Origin: Rhodospirillales bacterium
GTDB lineage: Bacteria > Pseudomonadota > Alphaproteobacteria > Rhodospirillales > Defluviicoccaceae
Length of the DNA stretch: 64,000 nt
Assembly: GCA_016712375.1 (NCBI GenBank)
Contig: JADJRE010000009.1
Coordinates: 68,945 to 132,944, forward strand
Reading direction: 5' to 3'
Part shown: one piece after another, positions 1-9,483 of the stretch
Numbering within the stretch: position 1 is the stretch's first letter
How the letters are laid out: each line of letters opens with the position of its first letter
The notes under the pieces: model-generated
Databases searched by the model: none
What the model saw: the letters and a program-made list of their open reading frames with translations, nothing else
Told to the model about the DNA's origin: nothing
Made by a program: the position numbers and the translations under genes

Positions 1-553
1 GGCCTCGTTACTTTACGCCTCGCGCGTCGAGATCGGGCGAGGCACGTCCGGCAACCGCGCCCGAAGCGACGCTGCCGCCGGGACCGGAAGGAGAACTGCT
101 TCGGGCAGCCGCCTCCGGCAATATCTTCACGTGGACGAACTCCTCGACGCTGGTGTCGACGTCAATGCCCGCACGTTGGATGGCGCCACGGCGCCTGGGG
201 TGCCCTTTACTGCAGGTTCCCAGGACGGGGAACTGCTGATCGCGCGTGGCGCCGACGTGAACGCGCATTCGAACCGTGGCGTGACGGCGCTTCACCAGGC
301 TGCCTGGGAAGACTATGCGGAGATCGTCGCGATGCTTCTGCAGAGAGGAGCAGACCCGAACGCTAGGAGCAACGGCGGTGAGACCCCGCTGATGTGGGCT
401 GCGATGAAGGGACACGACGACGTAGCCCGTCTCCTGATCGCGAACGGCGCGGATATCAACGCCACGACCGACACCGGAGCAACTGCTGCGAGCCTTGCAC
501 GCAACTCCGGTCATGCGGATATCGCTGGCCTGTTGCAGGCAGCCGGTCAATGA
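1..553 (+). pseudogene. Broken ankyrin-repeat gene, 5' truncated by window edge
   Basis: This is a decayed second copy of the intact ankyrin gene at 11418-12074, in inverted orientation. Homology runs from base 1 to about 540. The copy has an extra C near 21, a missing T near 127 (the intact copy reads ATATCTTTCACG) and a scrambled stretch near 185-220. These break the frame between the signal/linker region and the repeats. From about 131 the frame is open again and encodes four ankyrin units with the usual GADVNA, TALHQAAW and TPLMWAA signatures. It ends with a different C-terminus (GLLQAAGQ). A truncated translation from 131 is possible but would lack the export signal. Confidence 0.8.
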
Positions 554-1269
554 GCCTACATCCGTTATTGACCTGTTGGTGACCTGTCTCCGATTGACGT
601 CGGCGGACGCGAGTTGCCCGCGGAGGTCGGCGACGGCAGATGTTGACCGCAAACCTCGCCCTACTTACTGTTCACGAGCGTGCTGAATCTGAAACTTGGG
701 CGTTGGTCGGCGGCAGCCTACTGACGCCCGCCTTGGTCGATAATGTACCCGCTCTCTTTACTACCAACTAATGCAGCACGGCATGCTACGGAAGGTCTGC
801 CGAAACGGGCGTGACCTGACCTACGATGTCCGGTCCTCGCCGCATCGCAGCGGGCGAGACCGGCGCCACCATGAGAAGGCGCATAATCAGCATTGATGAG
901 CGGCGCCGATATCACGGGACAGATGCGTCCCGAGCGCACCGGCGACACCCGTTTTTGAGATCGATGCCAGCGCTATCTCGCGTCAGACCCCCCGCCAAAC
1001 CCTTCCAGCGTCATCGAAATCGCGCCAGTTGATTGCCGGCGGCCACGAGAGTATTTATTTTTTGATCTCGACGACCGTCCATCATGTACCGGCGTGCCCG
1101 ACGGGTCGTCCCACCGCCACCCAACGCGCGGTCGCGCCATCCCATTTGCGTCACCATGGGATGACCAGCGATGTTGGTATGTGCTTGGTGTCAGCAGAAG
1201 TGAGAGTTTTTGTCGGTGACCTGCGCCACCGGACCTTCACGTCCACAGCGGCGGCACCGTTTGCGCGGT
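554..1269. other. Intergenic stretch, no supported gene
   Basis: About 700 bases follow the ankyrin relic. Short open frames occur on both strands, but none shows a plausible ribosome site with a recognisable protein. I see no tRNA, strong hairpin or repeat. The last 200 bases should contain the promoter of the secreted protein that follows. Confidence 0.5.
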
Positions 1270-2508
1270 ATGCTTGCCGCCGTCGTGGTGGTCGCGGCTT
1301 GTCTGCCGTGGGGCGGGACGCACGCCCAGGTAGAAATGCGCCTCGACCGGGTGGACAGCTATATTCCCCGCTTCGCGGGCAAGAAGGCGATGAACCGGGC
1401 CTACCGGCCGGAACTTAGCCGGCTGCAGGCCGAGATGCAGGACCGGATGGCGGCAGGCGAGAACCTGAGCTGCTCGGCACAAATTTACGATGAAGCCCAT
1501 TGGCTCGTGAACTTCACCGACCGGAAGACCGACGTGGAGCAACGGATCGCGGGTTTACGCGAAAGCCTGAAAGAAAAGGATCAGGCCTTCGCCACCCGTC
1601 AGGACCCCAGAGACGGATCTTTCGGCCCGTGTCACCAAAGTTGGATCTGGCGTTTTGACAGCAGCGTCGATCCATTGAAGGAGCTTGCCAAACAGGGAAA
1701 GCGACCGCCGGTGCCCCTGAAGATTTGGGAGCCAGTGGATACGCCCGAGAAAATCACCGCGCTGATGCGTAGCCTTCTGATCTCGGAAACAGCAGGTGGG
1801 CACAACAAGCGTAAGGAGCTGAATAAGGCCATAACCGCCCTCGGGCAGCTCCTCTGGCTCGACGACACCGAGGCGGTATTCCCGGGGCATTTGGACCGGG
1901 ATGCGCTGGCCGGCGCGCTGACCAGGTTTGTTGACGAGGAATGGCAAGTGCCTGAGACCGGGTACTGGGGCGCCTGGTACCGCGACGGGGAGACGGTGTA
2001 CAAGACGAACGACTTGAGCCTGACGTTTCACATCATCTCATATCGAAACGGCGACGTCCGCCACCACGACAGAATTGCCCGCACGACCTTCGGCATCCGC
2101 AACGTTGAATATCCTTATGGTTGGGACACTGGTGGCACCCAGAACAACCATCATGCGTACGACGTAGCGCGGATCATCAATCTGGTCTGGGACGAGCTGG
2201 ACGCCACCTCCCGCGCGCGAGCCAACGCCTCGCTCTATTTGATGACCGCACGGTCAATAGTGCTGTCCGTCAATGACGATGGCGTGTTCGACCCGCGACC
2301 TTACACCAGCGTTGCCGAGGCCTATTACTTTGGGGTCTCGTTCTTGTCCGAAGTCGGCCTGTTCGGGAATCCGATGCCGGTGCTCTCGGGGATCAAGGTC
2401 ATCGACGCTCAACCGCTCTTGGCTCAGATCAATGCGAACCTGGCGACGCTGCATCCCTTGGACCCGTGGGTTGCCGCGACCCGGCGCAAGCTTGAAGCGC
2501 TAAGGTAA
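1270..2508 (+). CDS. Secreted protein of unknown function
   Basis: I do not recognise the family. An open frame exists from 1210, but the ATG at 1270 places a clean signal peptide at the N-terminus: a hydrophobic run MLAAVVVVAACLPWG followed by an AQ cleavage site (THAQ). The mature protein of about 390 residues is soluble, rich in Trp, Tyr and His, and contains no membrane segment. Notable motifs are TGYWGAWYRDGE, YPYGWDTGGTQNNHH and FDPRPYTSVAEAYYFG. The density of aromatic residues and paired histidines in the C-terminal half suggests a carbohydrate-binding or hydrolytic (alpha/alpha) fold, but that is only inference. It stands alone, with no operon partner on its strand. Confidence 0.7.
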   Translation: MLAAVVVVAACLPWGGTHAQVEMRLDRVDSYIPRFAGKKAMNRAYRPELSRLQAEMQDRMAAGENLSCSAQIYDEAHWLVNFTDRKTDVEQRIAGLRESLKEKDQAFATRQDPRDGSFGPCHQSWIWRFDSSVDPLKELAKQGKRPPVPLKIWEPVDTPEKITALMRSLLISETAGGHNKRKELNKAITALGQLLWLDDTEAVFPGHLDRDALAGALTRFVDEEWQVPETGYWGAWYRDGETVYKTNDLSLTFHIISYRNGDVRHHDRIARTTFGIRNVEYPYGWDTGGTQNNHHAYDVARIINLVWDELDATSRARANASLYLMTARSIVLSVNDDGVFDPRPYTSVAEAYYFGVSFLSEVGLFGNPMPVLSGIKVIDAQPLLAQINANLATLHPLDPWVAATRRKLEALR

Positions 2509-2537
2509 GGCGCACCATACGGCGCGCCCAGGACGCG

Positions 2538-2807
2538 CTATTCCCGGCGGGTCGCCGATTCCTCAAGGGAGCGTTTCAGGTCATAGACCTGATCTTGCAA
2601 CTCGCCAATCCGCTCCGCGTTTTTTTCCGTATCTACGGCCAGCATGGAGATGGCGTAGAGAATACTTTGTTTAGCCTGCGTCGGCAGCCCTCCCACCCTC
2701 CAGACGCTCATGGCGGCTGTGGCGATGAAAGCCCCAAGGAACGCCCCAAGGAACGCCCCAAGGAACGCGCTGACGGCGAATTTCCAGGTTTCCCGAATGA
2801 AAGTCAT
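2538..2807 (-). CDS. Small membrane protein with GAFL-repeat transmembrane helix and coiled tail
   Basis: An 89-residue protein. The ATG at 2807 is preferred because GGGTGAG lies just upstream; an in-frame ATG at 2819 is the alternative. A short N-terminal segment (MTFIRETWKF) leads into one transmembrane helix built from three FLGA repeats, a glycine-zipper pattern suited to helix packing or oligomerisation. The C-terminal 40 residues (from DTEKNAERIG to the end) form a charged heptad-like coiled coil. No family was recognised. The frame remains open far upstream, but that extension lacks membrane or domain character and is probably untranslated. Confidence 0.55.
   Translation of the reverse strand: MTFIRETWKFAVSAFLGAFLGAFLGAFIATAAMSVWRVGGLPTQAKQSILYAISMLAVDTEKNAERIGELQDQVYDLKRSLEESATRRE
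2732..2767. repeat. Three exact 12-bp tandem repeats inside the small membrane protein gene
   Basis: The unit CCCCAAGGAACG occurs three times in a row at 2732, 2744 and 2756. On the minus strand it encodes FLGA repeats in the transmembrane helix. Because the unit is a multiple of three, slippage would lengthen or shorten the helix by four residues without breaking the frame. Confidence 0.9.
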
Positions 2808-3243
2808 TGACTCACCCATCGATAGACGCCACGCGGCCGGGGATCGGTAACGGCGACACCAGCGTAACTCGAAGTGGGCGACTCGGAATACTGGCCGGCC
2901 CCCACTGAGGGGTTCACAGGTGTAGTGCCACTCGGGAGATGGCCCTTGTAACCGGGCGGCAGCACCAAACAGCGTCCGCCGCGCTTTCGATCTGGGCCGA
3001 TCCCACACATCCGCGGATCGTTGGCTAGAAAAAGTCGTCAGACATCCTGGTCTCGCGCGGCGCAGCCGCTTTCCTCTGGCGCAGTGCCTCGCCTCCTTCG
3101 GATTAGAATCGCGTTTGCGTTGAGATCCGACCGGCATTGGATTAGCCTTTGCCGCCTTGAGAGCTAACCAGAAGTGTCCATGTTAATGATCTGACGAACA
3201 CTGGCGCTGGCTATTGACCACCCTCGTTCCATGAGTCAATAAC
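2808..3243. other. Divergent intergenic region
   Basis: About 430 bases separate the minus-strand small membrane gene from the plus-strand DUF502 gene, so promoters for both should lie here. An open minus-strand frame crosses most of it but has no recognisable protein character. No repeats or hairpins stand out. Confidence 0.4.
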
Positions 3244-3942
3244 ATGAAAACGCTCGCGGAATTCACCAAGACCACACTCATCGGCGGCGTGCTGATCATC
3301 CTGCCGATCTACCTTGCCGTGCTGCTGCTGGCCAAGACAGCAAAGGGCCTGCTGGGACTGCTCGCGCCAGTGACAGAACAGCTTCCGGCTGCTGTCGAGT
3401 TCCGGCAGGTCGCGGCCATCCTGCTGCTGGTCGTCGTCTGCTTCGTTATTGGCCTGTTGGTCCGCACCGGCCCGGGCCTGCGCGCCAAGAACGCCTTCGA
3501 GCTGGCCGTGCTCCAGAAGCTGCCCGGATACACGTTCCTGCGCGGGTTGGCTAATCGATTTGCCGGTCGCGGCGCGGAACGGGCGCTGCAACCGGCGCTC
3601 GTGGAGATCGAGGAGGCGCTGGTCCCGGCGCTGATCGTTGAGGAACTGGAGGATGGATCGTACACGGTCCTTGTTCCTTCGGCGCCGACGCCGATGGCCG
3701 GCAGCATCTACATCCTGACACCCGACCGGGTCCATCTGGTCGACATTCCGTTCACTACGGCGATCAGGGTGTTTTCCCAGTGGGGGACCGGAGCCGGCGA
3801 GTTCGTGCGCGCCATGGAGAAGCCGGAGACTGTGCGTGCGCTTGCTCGTGAACCGGGCGGCAGCGCGATGCCGCCATCCGTGCTTGATCCAGGCGTCGCG
3901 AGCAATCCGCCCTCCAATGCCCCATTGCGAGCCCGAACCTGA
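3244..3942 (+). CDS. DUF502 family inner-membrane protein
   Basis: A 232-residue protein of the DUF502 (COG2928) family, common in proteobacteria and of unknown function. It has two N-terminal transmembrane helices, at roughly residues 10-32 and 55-73. A cytosolic or periplasmic domain follows with family signatures VPSAPTPMAGSIYIL and VHLVDIPFTTAIRVFSQWG. The length matches the family, and the ATG starts directly after an intergenic region. The last 35 residues are low-complexity and variable. It appears intact and monocistronic. Confidence 0.88.
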   Translation: MKTLAEFTKTTLIGGVLIILPIYLAVLLLAKTAKGLLGLLAPVTEQLPAAVEFRQVAAILLLVVVCFVIGLLVRTGPGLRAKNAFELAVLQKLPGYTFLRGLANRFAGRGAERALQPALVEIEEALVPALIVEELEDGSYTVLVPSAPTPMAGSIYILTPDRVHLVDIPFTTAIRVFSQWGTGAGEFVRAMEKPETVRALAREPGGSAMPPSVLDPGVASNPPSNAPLRART

Positions 3943-4263
3943 CTGCCGACGAGTCGCGCCCTCCTGAGTTCGGACACGCCCGCGCGGACTTTTGCAGGCC
4001 GTCAGACGGTCCAGCATAACTTGGTACGCGAGCCCCTGATCGGAAAACACGGATAACAGGGGGGAACTGTTGAATACGACCGAACGAACCGCAGAACGCG
4101 GACTGATGTCCGTTTCCGGCCTGAAATCGAAGCAAATGGCGAACAGCGCCCGAATCGCGAGCTAATGGGGGGGACCGCTACGGCATCCCCTCCTGCTTCC
4201 GTTCATGGACCGTATTCGCTCGACCTCGCCGCGCGAGGCCACCTGGCGCCGGCGGTCGTAGAG
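3943..4263. other. Intergenic region between DUF502 and the IS66 remnant
   Basis: I see no gene here. The right edge meets the GTAAGCG-type start expected of an IS66 terminal repeat at 4264. Confidence 0.4.
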
Positions 4264-4341
4264 CGTAAGCGAAGCTTTGACCGCACGTTGTGTCGGGTCT
4301 CGGGTTTCGGATGATAGCGCCTGCTGGTTGAGAGGGGGCGC

Positions 4342-4743
4342 GTGGATCGTTTGCCAAGTAGTTTGCGAGTTAATGGGCAGCGCGTTCGCCCGGTCGAGGT
4401 TTTGCCGTGGCCGGAGCGGCGGCGGCGGTGGAGCTGGAAGAAGGCGCAGATCGTCGCCGAGAGCCTGGCTCCCGACGCGGTGGCGAGTTCGATCGCCCGC
4501 CGGTACGGGCTGCATCGCAACCAGCTTTACGCCTGGCGGAAAGAGCTGCGTGAAACGGCGGCGGCGGACGGCGGTGTGCCCTCGTCGTTGGACTTCGTGC
4601 CGGTGGTGATCGACGAGGAACCCGCCGCCGCGGGCGCGCCCGCGATCGAGATCGAGCTTTCGGGCGCCCGGGTGCGGGTGTCGCCCGGGGTCGATCCGGC
4701 GCAGCTGGCCGACGTGCTGCGGACGCTGAAAGCGCTCGGATGA
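4342..4743 (+). CDS. tnpA: IS66 accessory protein TnpA
   Basis: A 133-residue IS66 TnpA-type protein. A helix-turn-helix lies at residues 30-65, where the sequence reads SSIARRYGLHRNQLYAWRKE, typical of the family. The acidic C-terminal half ends in the usual VDPAQLADVLRTLKAL helix. It overlaps tnpB by four bases (ATGA), the normal translational coupling in IS66 elements. The protein is full length, but the element cannot transpose because tnpC is missing. Confidence 0.85.
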   Translation: MDRLPSSLRVNGQRVRPVEVLPWPERRRRWSWKKAQIVAESLAPDAVASSIARRYGLHRNQLYAWRKELRETAAADGGVPSSLDFVPVVIDEEPAAAGAPAIEIELSGARVRVSPGVDPAQLADVLRTLKALG

Positions 4744-4945
4744 TCGTCCCGCCTGCGGGCGTGCGTGTGCTGGTGGCGACACGGCCGGTCGACTTCCGTC
4801 GTGGCGCCGACGGGCTCGCGGCGATCGTGCAGACGGTGCTGCGCCACGACCCGTTCTCCGGGACGATTTACGTCTTCCGCTGCAAACGCGCCGACAGAGT
4901 GAAGCTTCTCGTCTGGGACGGCAGCGGCCTGGTGCTGCTGTGGAA
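4740..4945 (+). pseudogene. tnpB: IS66 TnpB, 3' truncated
   Basis: The start MIVPPAGVRVLVATRPVDFR and the following segments RRGADGL and IYVFRCKRADRVKLLVWDG match IS66 Orf2 (TnpB). After about residue 68 the similarity ends and the frame runs into unrelated DNA. The normal protein is about 115 residues. Confidence 0.8.
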
Positions 4946-5097
4946 CCACGTGGCTTCATACTGCATCTCCTGTCGTTGGATGTGGGCATTTTGCCTGGCT
5001 TGTCTGGCGGATCGTTGCTGCCCGATCGGTGAGCCGGTTCCATCGGCTGCTCTGCTTGAGCGGCGGGTTTGGCCCTGGCGCTTCATAGAGATAGGTC

Positions 5098-5637
5098 GTG
5101 GGCGTTGTAGGCATGCCGGGCGACGAGGCCGTGCTCGACCCAGCGGATCAGCGTGCTTTCGCACTCGGCGCCAAGACGAAGCTCGATTTCGGGGCGCAAG
5201 GGGTGCGTTGCGAGATCGCGGTGCGCCTGAAGGCCGAAGAAAACAGAGTGGCTGAGGCAGGACGCGTCCTGAGCGGGAGGCGCGTGCTCGTCGTCGAGGA
5301 CGAATACATGGTCGCCGCCGACATCGCCCGCGCTCTTGAGGACGATGGAGCGAACGTGGCTGGGCCCGCAGGGTCGATCCAGGAAGCGCTGGAGCTGATT
5401 GCCGCCGAGAGCCGGATCGACGGCGCCGTGCTCGACATCAACCTTCGTGGCCAACTGGCCTACCCAATCGCGGACGCGCTTCGCGCCCGCGGCGTGCCGT
5501 TCATCTTCGCGACAGGCTACGACGCCCGGATCATTCCCGAGGCTTATGCTGATGCGCCTCGCGTGGAGAAGCCGGTGAACATCAGCGTGATCGCCCGGCT
5601 GCTTTTTACAAGCTCAATGAGACTGGTAGCAGGGTGA
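5098..5637 (+). CDS. Receiver-domain protein, probably the C-terminal remnant of an HWE kinase-receiver hybrid
   Basis: Residues about 60-175 form a response-regulator receiver domain. The acidic pair lies in VVEDEYM, the phospho-acceptor Asp in DGAVLDINLRG, the switch Thr in FATGYD and the conserved Lys in EKPVN. The first 55 residues include KLDFGAQGVRCEIAVRL, which looks like the last strand of an HWE-type histidine kinase ATPase domain. The gene therefore appears to be the 3' part of a hybrid kinase whose 5' part was lost at the IS66 junction. A GTG at 5098 could start translation, but there is no clear ribosome site. No output domain is present. Confidence 0.65.
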   Translation: MGVVGMPGDEAVLDPADQRAFALGAKTKLDFGAQGVRCEIAVRLKAEENRVAEAGRVLSGRRVLVVEDEYMVAADIARALEDDGANVAGPAGSIQEALELIAAESRIDGAVLDINLRGQLAYPIADALRARGVPFIFATGYDARIIPEAYADAPRVEKPVNISVIARLLFTSSMRLVAG

Positions 5638-5859
5638 CGAATGGCCGCGGTGCCGCCCGAGCGGGTGCCACCGACCGCCGGAGCCGCAGGCTGAGATGCG
5701 CGCAGGCACTTTCCACCATCTTCACCACTCAAAACGGCATCCAGCAGTTGGCGAAACGCACCTACGGCCACTCCGGATTCTGATCACCGCCAACAACATT
5801 ATCGACCTGTTGACTGTCGATCAGGGCTCGGCCACGTAGTCGGGGCCGAACAGCAGACC

Positions 5860-6179
5860 ATCTGAAGAAGATGGCAGCCGAGCTCTGCCGGCTCGGCTAC
5901 CTGGAAACGGTGCGCGGCCCCAACGGCGGGTTTCGGCTGGCCAGGGATTCGCGGGAGTTCCGGATCGGCGACGTCATCAGGCAAACGGAGGCAGAGCCGG
6001 TCCTGGTCGAATGCTTCGACCCGGCGACCAACACCTGCCCGTTGCTGCCGGCTTGCCAACTGCGCGTTGCTCTGCAGGAGGCTCGCCGCCTTTTACGAAG
6101 TTCTCGATCGGTACACCTTGGCCAACCTTGTCGTCGCCCCCGAGCAGCTCAGCCCGCTGCTTGACCTCGAACAGCGCTA
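5860..6179 (+). pseudogene. Rrf2-family (NsrR-like) regulator relic
   Basis: The segment starting HLKKMAAELCRLGYLETVRG and continuing through GGFRLARDSREFRIGDV matches the winged helix-turn-helix and dimer helix of Rrf2 regulators. Three cysteines in ECFDPATNTC and LLPAC are the Fe-S ligands typical of NsrR-like proteins that sense nitric oxide. The N-terminal 45 residues are missing or scrambled. A one-base shift near 6087 separates this part from the proper C-terminus (FYEVLDRYTLANLVV). It is not functional as it stands, and no nitric-oxide stress gene adjoins it. Confidence 0.75.
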
Positions 6180-6567
6180 GTTTCTTCCTTTTCTACGCTT
6201 ACCAGTAGCAGCTGCCGCCGCCGGCCCCAGGGCCGCGACCTCGAGATGATGGCCTGACTGGCGATGAACCGTCGCCAGGTGCCCAGCCCAATGAGCGGAA
6301 AGAGCGCTCAGTCCGGCACGAGATGGTAGAATGGATTTTCCAGTGCCTCGAGTGCAGAACAAGCGCGCCCTGGCCAAATTAGTTGGCTTCGGCGCCGCCC
6401 CTCGCCCCAGTAGCGGCATTCTCAGCCACCTTGACAAGCACCAAATACGGCAGCGAACGCCGCGCCCAGAGCTCTTAAAGTTAGCCGGGCTTGGACAACA
6501 GTGAGGCTATGATCGGAGGCCTGATCGTCGTACACCTGCTAATGAATCGATTGTCGGGAGGCAAGGC
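6180..6567. other. Intergenic region upstream of the DUF3300 gene
   Basis: No gene is supported. The region presumably contains the promoter of the DUF3300-DUF2950 pair; GGGAGG lies 8 bases before the start codon at 6568. Confidence 0.4.
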
Positions 6568-8431
6568 ATGCAGCGATGGCAACATGGGATTGGTGCCCTC
6601 GGCGCTTTTCTCCTCTGCTTAGCTGGATGTCTGGCGGTCACGGTCCATCCAAGCATCGCGGCACCGGCGGCGAGCGAACCCGTTCTGGCCGCGTCCGACG
6701 ACGTGCGCGCCCTTGTCGCACCGGTGGCCCTCTACCCGGACCCGATCCTCGCCCTCGTTCTCCCGGCCTCGACGCGGCCGCAGCAGGCGGTGCAGGCCCA
6801 TCGTTTCCTCACCAAGCGTGAGAAGGACAAGGGCTTACCCCGATCCCGACTGGGACAAGTCGATCCTCGCCCTGCTCAACTACCCGCGCCAGGTCCGGCT
6901 GATGTCCGAGTACATCGACTGGACGGAGGAACTCGGCGATCGGGTGGTCGATGACCTGGGCGCGGTGCAGGCCGCCGTCCAGGAAATCCGGCTTGCTGCC
7001 TACGACGCCGGCTTTCTCAAGTCGGACAAGCACCAGAAGGTGGAGCTGAGGGACGACCAGGTCCGGATCACCTCCACCGATCCGAAGACCGTGACCATTC
7101 CCCGCTACGATCCGGCGGCGCTGCTGACCGCTCTCGACACGATCGAGGAGGCGGACGATACCTCCGAGGAGATCATCGCTCCGCCGCTACCGGCCGCCCC
7201 CGCACTGAAGCAGGCGGCGGCTCCGGCACCAGCCCCCGCGACCACAGCGGAGATACCGGCACAGGGAGCCGCTGCGCCGGCCAGCGCTACCTCGGCGCCC
7301 GCAGCTCCTCCCGCGGCCGCACCATCTGTGGCGCCGCCGGTCATCGCTTACGGCGAACCGGAGAATAGCTTCTGGAGCGATGCCGCGGTCTTTGCCGGCG
7401 GCGCCGTCGTCGGCGGGCTCCTTGGATGGGGACTCACCGAAGCCTTCGACGACGATGACGATCACGATCACTGGGATGACGACGACTGGAACAACGAAGA
7501 CGTCGAGGAGGCCCTCCGGGAACGCCGCGAGTTCCGCGATGAGCAGCGGGACGATGTACTCGCCGCGCGCAACGAGCGGCTCGACACGCGCCAGACGCAG
7601 AGCGCACAGCGTCAGGCGGACCGCAGCGCGCTACGCTCCGAGCGCGAGAGCAACCGCGGCGAGCAGCAGGCGGCGCGGCAGGGGCAGGCCGGAGAACGCC
7701 AAGCCGCACGCGATCAGAGCCGGACGGAGTGGCAGGGTGGGCGGGCCGAGCAGCGGGCCGAACGCGAAGGCTCGGGCGCCGATAGTCGCGAGCAGCGCGC
7801 GGCCCAGGCTCGAGAACAGCTCAACGAGCGGCCCGTGGCGGTCGGTGGCCGCACCAAGCCGATCGCCGCCGAGTCCCTTGGTCCGAGGCGCGAGCAAGCT
7901 CGGACTGAGCGTGGTGCGCGTGAGATCAACCTGCCCAGCGCGGGAACCCAGGCCGGCTCTGCGCAGGCAGTCAGGCAGCGGGGTGCCGCGGGCGGCGAGG
8001 ATCGCCAGGCGGGCAGGACGGTGGGAGCCGGGCAGGCCAAGATCAAACCGGCAGCGCAGCAGCGGGCATCGGCGCAGGCGGGCTACGCGAAGCCCAGCGC
8101 TGGTCAGGGCATCGCCGCCGGTTCCAATAATCGCCGGGAGGTTCGCGCCGAGGCCAATCGCGGCGCGCAGAGCCGCAGCGTCGGCTCGCGAGCGGCACCA
8201 GCCGGGCAGCAGCGGGCGGCGCCGGTCGCCGCGGGCAGGGGCGGTGGTTACGGTGGCGCCATGGTTGCCCAGGCGCCACAACGCATCAATGCCGGCGGCG
8301 GTGGCGGCATAGCCTCCGATCGCAATCGTGGCGCTGGCGCCCGCGCGGACGCCGAGCGCGGTCGCATGAGCCGCGCCGGTGGCGGCGGTGGCGGCCGCGG
8401 TGGTGGTGGCGGCGGCGGACGAGGCCGATGA
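6568..8431 (+). pseudogene. DUF3300 protein with long Gln/Arg/Gly-rich tail; one frameshift
   Basis: The start at 6568 has a good GGGAGG site and encodes a signal peptide. The DUF3300 signature follows: VRALVAPVALYPDPILALVL, then DWDKSILALLNYP and DWTEELGDRVVDD. The two halves lie in different frames, and one surplus base near 6830 explains it. After the domain come a Pro/Ala linker, a transmembrane helix (AVFAGGAVVGGLLGWGL), a strongly acidic DDDDDHDHWDDDDW patch and about 300 residues rich in Gln, Arg, Ala and Glu. It ends in a poly-Gly/Arg tail. DUF3300 proteins are envelope proteins of unknown function. The tail has no stop over 1.5 kb, so the frameshift is recent or an error. A fragment of a paralogue lies at 20105-20385. 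Confidence 0.75.
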
Positions 8432-8475
8432 TGCGGAACGGTTCAACCATCGGCGGATCATCAGGGAGGACATTG

Positions 8476-9420
8476 ATGACTGCTCTCACCAGGCTGGCTG
8501 GCGGCACGGAATGCCTCCACCGGTGGTTGCTCGCCGGCCTGCTCGCGCTTGCCGTGCCGATGCGTGGCATGGCGCCGCTGTCGGCCGCTGACGCCACCTA
8601 TCCGACGCCGGAAGCGGCGATGGCGGCATTCCGCGCCGCGGTCAACGGCGATGGCGGCAAGGGCATCCTCGACCTCTTCGGCCGGGAGCACGAGGCCGAC
8701 CTGATCGGCGGCGATCCGGCCGAGGCGCGGCAGAACGTGCAGGCGTTGCGCCGGATGGCGGCGCAGCGGATGACGCTTGAGGCGGACGGCGAGGACCGGA
8801 TGAGCATCATCATGGGCCGCCGCGGCTGGCCGATGCCGATCCCGATGGTCAAGGGCGAAGGGGGGTGGACCTTCGACGTCAAGGCCGGCATCGAGGAGAT
8901 CACCGATCGCCGCATCGGCCGCAACGAGCTGGCGGCGATCAACTTCTGCAAGACGTACATTGATGCCCAGCGCCAGTATGCCGGCACCGACCACGACGGC
9001 GACGGGGTGCTCGCGTTCGCCCAGCGACTTCGCAGCAGCGACGGCAAACAGGACGGACTCTACTGGCCCCCCGGACCCGACGGGGTCGCGAGCCCTCTCG
9101 GCCCCTTCGCCGCCGCGGCTGAGGAGTATGGTAAAAACCGCGAGAATGGGGAGCCGTTCCGCGGCTACTACTTCCGCATCCTCGCCGAGCAGGGCGCCAA
9201 CCCGCCCGGCGGCGCTTACAACTACGTCATCAACGGCAATATGATCGGGGGTTTCGCGCTGGTCGCCTGGCCCGCCGACTACGGCCGCTCCGGCATCATG
9301 ACCTTCGCGTGCAGCCACCACGGCCAAGTCCTCGAAAAGGACCTGGGCCCCGACACCGGGAAGCTCGCCGCTACAATCACCCAGTACGACCCAGACAAGA
9401 CCTGGCAGCCTGCGGAGTGA
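8476..9420 (+). CDS. DUF2950 family exported protein
   Basis: A 314-residue protein of the DUF2950 family. The ATG at 8476 is chosen because GGGAGG precedes it by 6 bases; an earlier in-frame ATG at 8428 overlaps the preceding gene. A signal peptide (LLAGLLALAVPMRGMAPLSA) ends near residue 38. Family signatures include TPEAAMAAFRAAVNGD near the mature N-terminus, GGWTFDVKAGIEEI mid-protein and PFRGYYFRILAEQG in the C-terminal half. DUF2950 genes commonly sit beside DUF3300 genes, as here, 44 bases apart. The two products probably act together in the envelope, but their role is not established. Confidence 0.85.
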   Translation: MTALTRLAGGTECLHRWLLAGLLALAVPMRGMAPLSAADATYPTPEAAMAAFRAAVNGDGGKGILDLFGREHEADLIGGDPAEARQNVQALRRMAAQRMTLEADGEDRMSIIMGRRGWPMPIPMVKGEGGWTFDVKAGIEEITDRRIGRNELAAINFCKTYIDAQRQYAGTDHDGDGVLAFAQRLRSSDGKQDGLYWPPGPDGVASPLGPFAAAAEEYGKNRENGEPFRGYYFRILAEQGANPPGGAYNYVINGNMIGGFALVAWPADYGRSGIMTFACSHHGQVLEKDLGPDTGKLAATITQYDPDKTWQPAE

Positions 9421-9483
9421 CGGCGACCGTTGCGGCGGGCGCCGGTTGCGTCATCCCAACCATAGTTCACCGCAGGAAGTCCT

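Larger units (their letters stand above)
4264..4950 (+). mobile_element. IS66-family remnant, left part only
   Basis: The block begins with GTAAGCGAAGC, resembling the terminal inverted repeat of IS66 elements. It carries tnpA and the first half of tnpB, then stops at about 4945. The tnpC transposase and the right end are absent. The break joins it directly to the truncated kinase/receiver gene, so insertion followed by deletion is the likely history. Confidence 0.7.

Noticed and set aside
7380..8312. 310-codon Arg/Ser-rich frame
   Set aside because: Out-of-frame reading of the DUF3300 tail; composition is an artefact of the repetitive coding strand.
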